Origin: Candidatus Fermentibacterota bacterium
Lineage (GTDB): Bacteria; JAFGKV01
NCBI GenBank assembly: GCA_016928395.1
Contig: JAFGKV010000097.1
Coordinates: 1-9,408, forward strand
Direction of reading: 5' to 3'
Length of the DNA stretch: 9,408 nt
Shown here: one piece after another, positions 1 to 5,799 of the stretch
How positions within the stretch are numbered: position 1 is the first letter of the stretch
Layout: each line of letters begins with the position of its first letter
Translations under genes and position numbers: made by a program
The notes under the pieces: generated by a model
Seen by the model: the letters and a program-made list of their open reading frames with translations, nothing else
The model's database searches: none
What the model was told of the DNA's origin: nothing

Positions 1-794
1 CGGCCGATGTCAAGGTCGACATCCATGCCGATTCCCTTCTGCAGATCATCCGAGGCAGAAGCCCGGGGGAAGCGACGGTAGTCGCCCTTGCTGTACGGGG
101 ATACCTTCAGACCTACCTCGCGGGCGATATCCCTGATGCCGCACAAATGTAGAGCGTCCTCGGCATAGAACATGTTGTGCTCGTATGGCACTGACGTGGC
201 ATAGGTCTCTTCACCGCTTCGGCGGATGACGCGCCCCGCATTGAAGAGCCACGGTTTGGACGGGTCGAAGTCAAACTTGAGGTTGGAGAACGGAACCTCG
301 AACTCCGCGCACCACCCCCACTCGGTGACGGCGGTCGCCACGTCCCAATGGGCATCCCACCGCTGGTTGCTGTTCTGCCCGCGGGGGCCGTTCAGGGCGT
401 CATACTTCACCCCGCGGGGATTGGTGGAGAAGTAGTACAGCTCCATGCCGCTGCCAGTGGGGTCGATCCAGAGATCTACGTTGTCATCCTTCCATACCGA
501 GGCATCACGTCGTCGCAGCCGTGAAACCATACGGCCGGCTTGGCTGTCGTGGCATTCGAACGCCACGTACAGCGCGTCCTCCGTATAGACCGCGCGTAGG
601 ATTGTCTGTTCCGACGATGGAGCGCCGGGGCTGGGGTCTCGCTGGGTGAACCCTTCCCGGGGGGTGCAGGCACTCCAGCATTCTTCGTCAAGCCGACCAT
701 CAAGCACGGGGCCACGGTCAACCCGCGGTATGTCCCAGGCGTGCTCTGCCTGTGCGGTTACTGCCGTTAAGAGAAGGAACAGGATTGGGAGCAT
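1..794 (-). CDS. Secreted CBM9-like / DUF5916-type protein, N-terminal part (cut by window edge)
   Basis: The frame is open without a stop from an ATG at 794 to the left edge, giving 264 codons with the C-terminus missing. A strong SD (GGAGGTGA) sits 6 nt before the ATG. Residues 1-16 form a signal peptide (hydrophobic MLPILFLLLTAV, likely cut after AQA), so the product is exported. Residues 27-225 match the carbohydrate-binding family 9-like N-terminal domain of DUF5916 proteins: DGRLDEECW at 32-40, GFTQRDPSPG near 48-57, an ALYVAFECHD strand at 74-83, and DDNVDLWIDPTGSG at 103-116, where an acidic residue typically precedes the D-P-T turn. The remainder (from about 228) resembles the start of the DUF5916 region, which is often an outer-membrane-associated beta structure. 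The ligand is unknown: family members bind or sense glycans or are simply annotated as hypothetical. It diverges from the nitroreductase gene, with no functional link visible. The domain call is from recognised sequence patterns; the missing C-terminus limits it. Confidence 0.85.
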   Translation of the reverse strand, partial: MLPILFLLLTAVTAQAEHAWDIPRVDRGPVLDGRLDEECWSACTPREGFTQRDPSPGAPSSEQTILRAVYTEDALYVAFECHDSQAGRMVSRLRRRDASVWKDDNVDLWIDPTGSGMELYYFSTNPRGVKYDALNGPRGQNSNQRWDAHWDVATAVTEWGWCAEFEVPFSNLKFDFDPSKPWLFNAGRVIRRSGEETYATSVPYEHNMFYAEDALHLCGIRDIAREVGLKVSPYSKGDYRRFPRASASDDLQKGIGMDVDLDIG

Positions 795-1022
795 GGTCGT
801 TCACCTCCAACACGGGACTCATCAGTGGGTATTCGTGCTCCCGGTGCGCGCGACGGGGCGTCTACGCATATGACGGACGAGGCGACCTTTTGGTTTGAAC
901 CGCGCCGCGAAGCCCTCCCCCATGCCGCTCGACGGGATCAGGACTACGGATTGCCCCCCGCCGAGTGGAGATGCCCCTGGAAGGGATGGTCTGTGGTTGA
1001 CCAGAGCGGTTCTTCACGGTAC

Positions 1023-1039
1023 TTGGCACCTGCCATGCA
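1023..1039 (+). promoter_or_regulatory. Possible sigma-54 (-24/-12) promoter of the nitroreductase gene
   Basis: The sequence TTGGCACC-TGCC-ATGCA has GG and GC exactly 10 nt apart and agrees with the YTGGCACG-N4-TTGCW consensus except at two positions. Transcription would begin near 1050, leaving a leader of only about 10 nt that starts at the SD (AGGAG, 1049-1053). That is unusually short and weakens the call. The TGGCA-CC-TGCCA core is also an inverted repeat and could be an operator instead. No enhancer-binding regulator gene is visible nearby. Confidence 0.25.
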
Positions 1040-1059
1040 CTTCCAGAAAAGGAGCACCC

Positions 1060-1917
1060 GTGACTCATTCGTCTTCATGGTCTGCGCTGGAAGCGGTGAA
1101 GCAACGCATCTCGCACCGTACGTATGATGGCCTGCCTCTCCCGCCGGATGTCCGCGAGACGCTGGAGAAGGCCCTCCGGGAGCCGCCTCTGGCGCCGTTC
1201 GGTTCCCGGGTTCGCCTCGCCTTAGTAGAAAAATCGTCCGCGGGGCAGCCTGTCCGGCTGGGCACCTACGGCATCATCCGTGGCGCCACAACCTTCCTGG
1301 TGGGAGCCATACAGCGGGTGGAGCATGCAGAAGAGGATTTCGGGTTCGTGTTCGAATGGGCGATCCTGCGGGCCACCAGCCTGGGCCTGGGCACATGCTG
1401 GCTGGGAGGAACCCTGCGCCGGGGGGAGTTTGCCACGGCTTTGGGCCTGAGGCCGGGTGAGTTCATTCCGGCAGCGACACCCGTGGGCTATGCCGCCGGG
1501 CGACGAAGCATCATGGATGCGATGACCCGATGGGGTGCCGGCTCCAAGCACCGCAAGCCGTGGTCGGAGCTGTTTTTCGCCGGGAGCTTCCAGGCGCCGC
1601 TGTCGGAAACCGACTCCGGCGCATACGCCACCGTGCTCGAGATGGTACGCCTGGCGCCTTCCGCCTCCAATCGACAGCCGTGGCGGATCGTGATGGATCG
1701 CGAGAGGCGGGCTTTCCATCTTTTCCTTCAGCGAACCGCAGGCTATGGCTACCCCGGGGTCGACCTCCAGCGGATCGACATGGGTATCGCGATGTGTCAC
1801 TTCGAACTCAGCGTGCGAGAGTTGGGCATAGAAGGCGGCTGGACGCAGAAAGATGTCGACGTGAAGCCACTCCCTGCGCGCACATCGTATCTCGCCTCGT
1901 GGACGATGGGGGCTTGA
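1060..1917 (+). CDS. Nitroreductase-family protein, TM1586 type
   Basis: 285 aa. I chose the GTG at 1060 because AGGAG lies 6 nt upstream and the family similarity begins just after it; the 55 in-frame codons upstream from 895 have no protein-like character. The flavin-binding fold is indicated by a basic N-terminal motif (RISHRTYDG, 16-24), the helix-plus-strand EWAILRATSLGLGTCWLGG (99-117) typical of nitroreductases, and the hallmark RLAPSASNRQPWRI (197-210), which in ordinary nitroreductases is near the N-terminus. The order suggests two half-domains in one chain, as in the putative TM nitroreductases (Pfam TM1586_NiRdase family), so a monomer could imitate the usual FMN-bound homodimer (inference). 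Substrate unknown; FMN- and NAD(P)H-dependent reduction is expected. The gene stands alone and converges on hcp. No signal peptide or membrane segment; cytosolic. Confidence 0.85.
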   Translation: MTHSSSWSALEAVKQRISHRTYDGLPLPPDVRETLEKALREPPLAPFGSRVRLALVEKSSAGQPVRLGTYGIIRGATTFLVGAIQRVEHAEEDFGFVFEWAILRATSLGLGTCWLGGTLRRGEFATALGLRPGEFIPAATPVGYAAGRRSIMDAMTRWGAGSKHRKPWSELFFAGSFQAPLSETDSGAYATVLEMVRLAPSASNRQPWRIVMDRERRAFHLFLQRTAGYGYPGVDLQRIDMGIAMCHFELSVRELGIEGGWTQKDVDVKPLPARTSYLASWTMGA

Positions 1918-1933
1918 ACCCCGAACTCCGCGA

Positions 1934-1962
1934 GCGGGCGACCAGGGTCGGTCGCCCCTACG
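1934..1962. repeat. Palindromic intergenic repeat R1, copy 1
   Basis: Perfect 8-bp arms GGGCGACC and GGTCGCCC flank a 6-nt centre and are followed by CCTACG. The same 29-bp unit recurs at 6345-6373, 9174-9202 and 9330-9358, always outside genes, with only the centre and the last base varying. It lies 17 bp after the nitroreductase stop and could act as a factor-independent stop for either convergent transcript, but no T-run follows it. A REP-like dispersed palindrome is the simplest reading. Confidence 0.85.
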
Positions 1963-1987
1963 TTGATAGTCTACCATCGGCTTCGTA

Positions 1988-2010
1988 GGGGCGGGACTCT
2001 GTGCCCGCCC
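1988..2010. repeat. GC-rich palindrome R2
   Basis: Arms GGGCGGG (1989-1995) and CCCGCCC (2004-2010) enclose an 8-nt centre, preceded by GTAG as in the other palindrome family. It stands 25 bp from R1 between the ends of two convergent genes, so together they form a strong double hairpin that may block read-through in both directions (inference). Not repeated exactly elsewhere in the window. Confidence 0.6.
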
Positions 2011-2037
2011 GCGCGGCCCGCGCGGAGAGTTGCTCAA

Positions 2038-2065
2038 CTGATAGCCGAGAGCGGACAGCCGAGAG
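2038..2065. repeat. Heptamer tract, CTGATAG/CCGAGAG type
   Basis: Four consecutive 7-bp units: CTGATAG, CCGAGAG, CGGACAG, CCGAGAG. The same degenerate unit with the same first heptamer occurs at 6406-6426 (three units) and 9391-9404 (two units before the window ends). Always found in the same order relative to the other intergenic repeats, between the palindromes and the ACTGNNN heptamers or window edge. Confidence 0.75.
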
Positions 2066-2087
2066 CCCCGGGGGCGCCAAGCTGCCC

Positions 2088-2134
2088 ACTGCTCACTCCT
2101 ATCTCCTTACTCCTCACTTACCGCGCGAGCGTAA
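2088..2134 (-). repeat. 3'-end element of hcp: five ACTGNNN-type heptamers plus stop-proximal hairpin (variant copy)
   Basis: On the plus strand the units ACTGCTC, ACTCCTA, TCTCCTT, ACTCCTC, ACTTACC (2088-2122) form exactly five heptamers (35 bp). A small hairpin follows (TTAC 2118-2121 with GTAA 2131-2134, GC with GC inside, loop GCGA), reaching to 4 bp from the hcp stop codon (complement of 2139-2141). It matches in position, period and unit number the elements after the cupin and zinc-ribbon genes, but lacks their second hairpin. Transcribed from the minus strand it would be the hcp 3' UTR. Confidence 0.7.
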
Positions 2135-2138
2135 CAAG

Positions 2139-3785
2139 CTATCCCAGAATCTTCGCCAGATCTTCCTCGGCGGTGCCGATGGGAGTGAGCGCGAATGTAT
2201 CAACCAAGACCTGCAATACAGGCGGCGTGACGAAGGCAGGCAGCGTGGGCCCGAGCCGTATGTTCCTGATACCAAGGTGGAGCAAACTCAACAGGATGAC
2301 TACGGCTTTCTGCTCATACCATGAGAGTATGAGCGACAGGGGCAGGCGGTTCACATCGGTCTCAAACGCGTCCGCCAACGCCATCGCGATCTGGATTGCC
2401 GAGTGCGCATCGTTGCACTGGCCCACATCAAGCAGCCGTGGGATGCCGCCGATGGTTCCCAGATCCATGGTGTTGAACCGGTACTTCCCGCATGCCAAAG
2501 TTAGGACGATAGTGTCGGGAGGCGTCTTCTCGACGAACTCAGTGTAGTAGTCACGGCCCGGCTTGGCGCCATCGCACCCGCCGACCAGGAAGAAGTGACG
2601 GATGGCGCCGCTCTTCACTGCCGCGACGATTTTGTCGGCAACGCCGAGGACCGCGTTGTGACCGAATCCGACCATAATGGTCTTCTCCGGCTCATCGTGT
2701 GCGAATCCCGGGGCCGCCAATGCCGCCTCAATGACCGGGGCGAAGTTGCGATCGGCAATGTGCACGACGCCCGGCCACGCCACCAACCCTGACGTGAAGA
2801 TCCGGCCCTTGTAGCCCTCCCTCGGCTTCTGGATGCAGTTGGTTGTCATCAGGATTGCACCGGGAAAGACATCGAATTCCTTCTGTTGGTTCTGCCAGGC
2901 GCTCCCGTAGTTGCCAGCGAGATGCGGGAACTCTTTAAGGCCGGGATAGCCATGGGCAGGAAGCATTTCGCCGTGCGTGTAGATGTTGATGCCGGTGCCC
3001 TTGGTCTGTGTGAGCAGCTCTTCGAGATCCTTCAGATCATGCCCCGATATGAGAATGGCTTTGCCCCTCAACGGCGTGATCCTGACCGTGGTGGGCACGG
3101 GGTGCCCGTATGCCCCGGTGTTCGCGGTATCCAAAAGCTCCATGACCCGGAGGTTGACCTTCCCGACCTCCAACGACTTGGCCACCAAGGCATCCACGTC
3201 ATTGTCCCTGGTCAGGAAGTCCAGAGCCTCATGGAAGAAGGCAAAGACCGCCGGATCGCTCTCGTTGAGGATCAGTGCATGATCGGCGTAGGCGGCCATT
3301 CCCTTCAGACCGTAGATGATGAGTTCCTCCAGACCGGTGAGCACCTCTCCACGGGAGGCCTTCCGAGCCTCGATACCGCTGGTCAAACCCTGGGCCTCTA
3401 GCTCGGTTTGAGTGGATGCCGGCGTCCAGGAGGCGGGCCCGTCCAGAGACTCGGGCGCGAGGCCCTTCGTGGCGCACGCATCCTCGTACATTCGGGTGGC
3501 TCTCTCCTTCAGCATGCCCAGCCGATGCAGCATACCCTCGAGCCGTTCAGGATCGAAGTTCACATTGGTGATGGTGGTGAAGAGCACTTCCACTGTGAAA
3601 CGGTCGATCTCCATATCCGTGGCACCCAGATGCCGCGCACGGTGCGCGTACATTGAGAGTCCCTTGAGTCCGTGGATGAGAAGATCCTGTAGATGCGCGG
3701 TGGTGGCATCTTTGCCGCAGACACCGGAGATTGTGCACCCGGTCCCCCGGGCTGTTTGCTCACATTGGTAGCAGAACATGCTCAT
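2139..3785 (-). CDS. hcp: Hybrid-cluster protein (hydroxylamine / nitric oxide reductase), class I
   Basis: 548 aa, the usual Hcp length. The start is the ATG at 3785 (MSMFCYQC), with GGAGGT 6 nt upstream; longer in-frame openings upstream run through the rrf2 gene and are not used. The N-terminal cubane ligands are Cys5, 8, 17, 23 (C-x2-C-x8-C-x5-C), the class I spacing of strict anaerobes rather than the C-x2-C-x11-C-x6-C of enteric Hcp. All seven hybrid-cluster ligands are present: His249, Glu273, Cys317, Cys404 (in VGGCDG, the persulfide cysteine), Cys432 (LACGK), Cys457 (GQCND) and Glu491 (WYEQK). Family members reduce hydroxylamine to ammonia in vitro and NO to N2O in E. coli, and act in nitrosative stress. 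The gene is last in the ferredoxin-rrf2-hcp run, with a 4-bp ATGA overlap with rrf2, so it is probably translationally coupled and regulated by it. There is no Hcr flavoprotein here; the adjacent ferredoxin is the likely electron donor (inference). Confidence 0.97.
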   Translation of the reverse strand: MSMFCYQCEQTARGTGCTISGVCGKDATTAHLQDLLIHGLKGLSMYAHRARHLGATDMEIDRFTVEVLFTTITNVNFDPERLEGMLHRLGMLKERATRMYEDACATKGLAPESLDGPASWTPASTQTELEAQGLTSGIEARKASRGEVLTGLEELIIYGLKGMAAYADHALILNESDPAVFAFFHEALDFLTRDNDVDALVAKSLEVGKVNLRVMELLDTANTGAYGHPVPTTVRITPLRGKAILISGHDLKDLEELLTQTKGTGINIYTHGEMLPAHGYPGLKEFPHLAGNYGSAWQNQQKEFDVFPGAILMTTNCIQKPREGYKGRIFTSGLVAWPGVVHIADRNFAPVIEAALAAPGFAHDEPEKTIMVGFGHNAVLGVADKIVAAVKSGAIRHFFLVGGCDGAKPGRDYYTEFVEKTPPDTIVLTLACGKYRFNTMDLGTIGGIPRLLDVGQCNDAHSAIQIAMALADAFETDVNRLPLSLILSWYEQKAVVILLSLLHLGIRNIRLGPTLPAFVTPPVLQVLVDTFALTPIGTAEEDLAKILG

Positions 3786-4252
3786 AGTGAGACCTCCATG
3801 GATGGAAGCAGATGTAGGGCCGCTCCCGAAGTGAAGGAGGGGCGCCCGTCTCGGAAACGAGACAGGCGCGTTGATGAAAGATACGAGCGAACAGTCTCCT
3901 GGATCGTTTCGAGCAATCCTCCCAGCACGCAGGATTGCCCGTCGCATCGTGGGCGGCCCAGGAGGCAGTGCGTGGTGGGGAGAGGGCCCTCGATAACCTC
4001 GAAGACATCCAGGAGCGTGATGTCCTCCGGAGACCGGCCCAGGCGGAACCCGCCTCGAGGTCCCCGGCGCGCCCAAAGCAGCCCCGCGCGCAGTAGCTGA
4101 TGCAGCACCTTGCTCAGATGGGCCTCGGACACCTCGAGCTCATCGGCCAGAGCATGGGTGCTCACCAGCTCATTTGCGGGGCTGCGGGCCAGAAGCATCG
4201 TGGCGTGCAGTTCCAGGCTCGCCGCATCGGAAATGGCGAGGATGTGGTTCAT
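3782..4252 (-). CDS. Rrf2-family Fe-S transcriptional regulator (NsrR/IscR-like)
   Basis: 156 aa. A winged helix-turn-helix occupies residues 1-90: recognition region LADELEVSEAHLSKVLHQL (35-53), then the wing ARRGPRGGFRLGR (61-73) and the family signature ITLLDVFEVIEG (78-89). Three cysteines, Cys96, Cys103 and Cys108, lie in the loop where Rrf2 proteins bind a [2Fe-2S] or [4Fe-4S] cluster, so it can sense NO, oxygen or iron-sulfur status. Its position directly before hcp with a 4-bp overlap, and hcp's known place in NsrR regulons, suggest an NO-responsive repressor of this operon (inference). The start ATG has GGAG 8 nt upstream and is 18 bp after the ferredoxin stop. The C-terminal tail after residue 125 is less conserved. 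Its operator is not established; the AT-rich palindrome at the cupin promoter is the best candidate. Confidence 0.92.
   Translation of the reverse strand: MNHILAISDAASLELHATMLLARSPANELVSTHALADELEVSEAHLSKVLHQLLRAGLLWARRGPRGGFRLGRSPEDITLLDVFEVIEGPLPTTHCLLGRPRCDGQSCVLGGLLETIQETVRSYLSSTRLSRFRDGRPSFTSGAALHLLPSMEVSL
3792..3797 (-). promoter_or_regulatory. Ribosome binding site that fixes the hcp start
   Basis: GGAGGT (complement of ACCTCC) ends 6 nt before the ATG at 3785. It lies inside the last codons of rrf2, so hcp can be initiated independently even though the two genes overlap. It rules out the far longer in-frame opening upstream of this point. Confidence 0.85.
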
Positions 4253-4270
4253 GCAATGCGCTCCGGCTCG

Positions 4271-5038
4271 TCAGACGCCTGCCGGTACCGCAGGTGCAGG
4301 CCTCGGGGCTGTGACCTCCTTCGACTCCTGAACAACGCCGCCGATGCCGATTCGGGTCAGCCGCAACGGGATATCGATTCCCGCGTCGGCCATGGCGCCC
4401 AGCACGAGGCGTACCAACCCGCCGCAGCAGGGAACCTCCATGTACACGACCTCGATGGAGCGGACGCCGTTGTGACGGAACATGTCGGCCAGCTTGTCTT
4501 GATAGTAAGCGGCATCATCCAGCTTCGGGCAGCCGACGACCAAGACCTTGCCCGGAAGGAAGCGTTCGTGGAAGTCCGGATGGGCACACGGGACGCAGTC
4601 TGCGGCGATGACCAGATCGGCGCCCCGGAGGTAGGGCGCGCTGACAGGGACCAATCGCAACTGCACCGGCCAGTTCCCGAGTCTCGACGGCCGATCCTCG
4701 GGGCGATCCCCGGGCTCGTTGGGGCAGCCGCAGGGGCCCATGGTCTGCACCTGACTTCCCGGGCAGCCGCAGGCAAGGGGCTCACCGGTCACTTCGGTTG
4801 CGCCTTTGGCCTGGATGGCGGCCTCTTCATCGAAGGGGGCAGCCTCCCTCTCTTCCATGCTGATGGCACCCTGGGGGCATTCACCCAGGCAGGCGCCCAG
4901 GCCGTCGCAATACGTCTCGCTGATCAAACGGGCCTTGCCGTCGATGATGGCGATGGCGCCCTCGGCGCAGGCTGTCGCGCAGAGGCCGCAGCCATCGCAC
5001 TTCTCTTCATCTATCCGGATAATCTGGCGGACCGGCAT
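4271..5038 (-). CDS. Two-cluster [4Fe-4S] ferredoxin-like protein of the hcp cluster
   Basis: 255 aa. The N-terminal ferredoxin domain has a complete motif Cys14-x2-Cys17-x2-Cys20-x3-Cys24 and a second motif YCDGLGACLGECPQGAI (43-59) in which the usual second cysteine is Leu47, leaving Cys44, Cys50 and Cys54. As I recall this family, the CDGLGAC form is conserved in hcp-linked ferredoxins rather than a mutation. A cysteine-rich middle (Cys90, 92, 103, 105) is followed by a domain beginning GNWPVQLRLVPVSAPYLRGADLVIAADCVPC (121-151), with further cysteines at 148, 151, 170, 204 and 205; these may bind another cofactor. Probable role: cytosolic electron transfer to Hcp. The start ATG at 5038 is set by GAGGAA 5 nt upstream. 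A reading frame continues upstream through a tetranucleotide satellite, but it carries no recognisable domain and is taken as leader. First gene of the tight ferredoxin-rrf2-hcp run. Confidence 0.85.
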   Translation of the reverse strand: MPVRQIIRIDEEKCDGCGLCATACAEGAIAIIDGKARLISETYCDGLGACLGECPQGAISMEEREAAPFDEEAAIQAKGATEVTGEPLACGCPGSQVQTMGPCGCPNEPGDRPEDRPSRLGNWPVQLRLVPVSAPYLRGADLVIAADCVPCAHPDFHERFLPGKVLVVGCPKLDDAAYYQDKLADMFRHNGVRSIEVVYMEVPCCGGLVRLVLGAMADAGIDIPLRLTRIGIGGVVQESKEVTAPRPAPAVPAGV

Positions 5039-5043
5039 GGGAG

Positions 5044-5049
5044 TTCCTC
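5044..5049 (-). promoter_or_regulatory. Ribosome binding site that fixes the ferredoxin start
   Basis: GAGGAA (complement of TTCCTC) ends 5 nt before the ATG at 5038. It decides against the longer in-frame reading that would add an N-terminal tail rich in His, Pro and Ser encoded by the tetranucleotide repeat. Confidence 0.75.
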
Positions 5050-5062
5050 GGGAAAGGGAAAG

Positions 5063-5196
5063 GGAATGATGGAATGGTGGAATGATGGGATGGATGGACG
5101 GATGGATGACTGGAAGGATGGAATGATGGAAGGATGGATGACTGGAAGGATGGAATGACTGGATGACTGGAAGACTGGAAGGATGGAGGGATGGAT
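5063..5196. repeat. Tetranucleotide satellite (GGAT/GGAA/GACT units)
   Basis: About 134 bp is built almost entirely of 4-bp units such as GGAT, GGAA, TGAC and GATG. A perfect 27-bp duplication at 5100-5126 and 5132-5158 (offset 32 bp) shows recent tandem growth. It lies in the leader of the ferredoxin gene, 25 bp before the start codon, and is open in all three minus-strand frames. The remaining spacer (5197-5285) has a TTGAC-N10-GTCAA inverted repeat at 5215-5234 and no gene. Unit number is likely to vary between strains and could alter mRNA leader length. Confidence 0.9.
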
Positions 5197-5285
5197 CGAC
5201 AAAGGAAAGCCGCCTTGACATTGCTCAGGGTCAACGACGTGTGATAGCTCTGCATCCTCGTCCAGAGTAGATGATTCACGATGCA

Positions 5286-5376
5286 CTCTCAACCCCGAGA
5301 AACCTGAGTGCCTCCGCACTCAGAGACCGCACTGAACCCCAAACCCCAAACCCTGAGAACTGATCGCGTAGCGAGC
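5286..5376 (-). repeat. 91-bp 3'-end element after the cupin gene
   Basis: Read on the plus strand: CTCTCAACC..., a perfect 8-bp hairpin CTGAGTGC (5304-5311) / GCACTCAG (5316-5323) with loop CTCC, 7 nt, then five heptamers ACTGAAC, CCCAAAC, CCCAAAC, CCTGAGA, ACTGATC (5331-5365), then GCGTAGCGAGC, which forms an imperfect hairpin and ends directly at the cupin stop codon (5377-5379). It aligns without gaps to 6443-6533 after the zinc-ribbon gene, with about 63 of 91 positions equal by hand count; differences concentrate in the heptamers. No T-run follows, so a classical intrinsic terminator is not evident. Confidence 0.85.
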
Positions 5377-5715
5377 TCACAGAATCCTCGAAACCTCGGA
5401 TTGGCGGGGAGTCTTGATCACGAGAATGCGCACGGTGTCCGGGCCTTCATTGCGCCAGCGATGGGGAATGCGCGCAGGGCTGTGGATGAGATCGTCCGCT
5501 GCGCACTCTTGCGTCTCGTCCCCGATCTCGACGATGCCCCTGCCCTCCAGCACATAGAAGCAGGCATCCACTGGGGTGATGTGGCGCCTCAGGGACTCTC
5601 CGGGTTGCAGGGTGATGAGCACGGTCTGCACGTGAGGGCTCTCGAAAAGGGGCCGCACGCTCACTCCATGCGGCGTCGCCTTCTCCGGAGCGGTTCGGGC
5701 GTTGACGATCAGCAC
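5377..5715 (-). CDS. Small cupin-domain protein
   Basis: 112 aa from GTG at 5715, chosen because GGAGGT lies 4 nt before it; a longer frame opening with TTG at 5748 has no SD. Single cupin barrel: motif 1 region LQPGESLRRHITPVDACFYVLEGRGIVEIG (about 42-71) and motif 2 region ADDLIHSPARIPHRWRNEGP (about 78-97). Motif 1 has one clear histidine (HIT rather than HxH) and lacks the usual glutamate, while motif 2 keeps the PHRW histidine, so metal binding may be incomplete or different. The role is unknown: small cupins can be sensors, isomerases or metal-dependent dioxygenases. It is preceded by a strong promoter and followed, after a repeat-filled 338-bp gap, by the ferredoxin-rrf2-hcp genes in the same direction, suggesting a shared stress regulon or a long operon (inference). 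Confidence 0.82.
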   Translation of the reverse strand: MLIVNARTAPEKATPHGVSVRPLFESPHVQTVLITLQPGESLRRHITPVDACFYVLEGRGIVEIGDETQECAADDLIHSPARIPHRWRNEGPDTVRILVIKTPRQSEVSRIL

Positions 5716-5719
5716 GGCT

Positions 5720-5725
5720 ACCTCC
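5720..5725 (-). promoter_or_regulatory. Ribosome binding site that decides the cupin start
   Basis: GGAGGT (complement of ACCTCC) precedes GTG at 5715 by 4 nt and the following CTG codon by 7 nt. The upstream TTG opening at 5748 has no SD, so the protein begins VLIVNAR or one codon later. Confidence 0.7.
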
Positions 5726-5759
5726 GTGAAGAGAGGGAAACCAATCAAACAAACATTAT

Positions 5760-5785
5760 GGTACTAATATACCTGTATTTGTATA
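5760..5785. promoter_or_regulatory. Candidate operator overlapping the cupin promoter
   Basis: Two inverted repeats overlap the -10 box and spacer: TATAC (5768-5772) with GTATA (5781-5785), 8 nt apart, and GGTA (5760-5763) with TACC (5770-5773). A protein bound here would block RNA polymerase. The Rrf2 regulator encoded downstream is the obvious candidate (inference); the sequence does not match a motif I can name with certainty. Confidence 0.4.
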
Positions 5786-5794
5786 AGATGTCAA
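5766..5794 (-). promoter_or_regulatory. Near-consensus sigma-70 promoter of the cupin gene
   Basis: On the minus strand TTGACA (5794-5789), a 17-bp spacer and TATATT (5771-5766) give a perfect -35 and a 5/6 -10 box in a distinctly AT-rich island within GC-rich DNA. Transcription should start near 5758, leaving a leader of about 43 nt before the GTG at 5715. It could drive the cupin alone or also the ferredoxin-rrf2-hcp genes, since no clear second promoter is seen in the gap. Confidence 0.75.
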
Positions 5795-5799
5795 GAGCG

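Noticed and set aside
797-832. Hammerhead-ribozyme-like core CTGATGAGTCCCGTG on the minus strand, upstream of the CBM9-like gene
   Set aside because: The CTGATGAG box and a short stem start are present, but the obligatory GAAA box after stem II is missing (GGTGAACG there) and no flanking stem with a cleavage site is seen.
1222-2037. Long minus-strand open frame opposite the nitroreductase gene
   Set aside because: It is the shadow of a GC-rich gene; the plus strand shows clear nitroreductase motifs and an SD.
3786-4076. N-terminal extension of the hcp reading frame to an upstream ATG at 4076
   Set aside because: It lies antiparallel-frame within rrf2, has no Hcp similarity, and the strong GGAGGT site plus the canonical MFCYQC start set the real N-terminus.
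4100-5158. Long plus-strand open frame opposite the ferredoxin gene
   Set aside because: The minus strand encodes recognisable ferredoxin and Rrf2 motifs; the plus frame has no recognisable features and enters the satellite.
5039-5221. Longer ferredoxin with a His/Pro/Ser-rich N-terminal tail encoded by the satellite
   Set aside because: A tetranucleotide repeat is open in every frame by chance, the family starts at MPVRQ-like residues, and an SD precedes the ATG at 5038.
5215-5234. TTGAC-N10-GTCAA inverted repeat as an FNR/HcpR-type operator
   Set aside because: The 10-nt spacing does not fit FNR/CRP sites (4-6 nt) and there is no clear promoter next to it.
5264-5292. Possible minus-strand promoter TTGAGA-17-TACTCT ahead of the ferredoxin gene
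   Set aside because: The -10 matches at only 3 of 6 positions and the -35 lies within the conserved 91-bp repeat, so it is probably chance; it remains a weak alternative to read-through from the cupin promoter.
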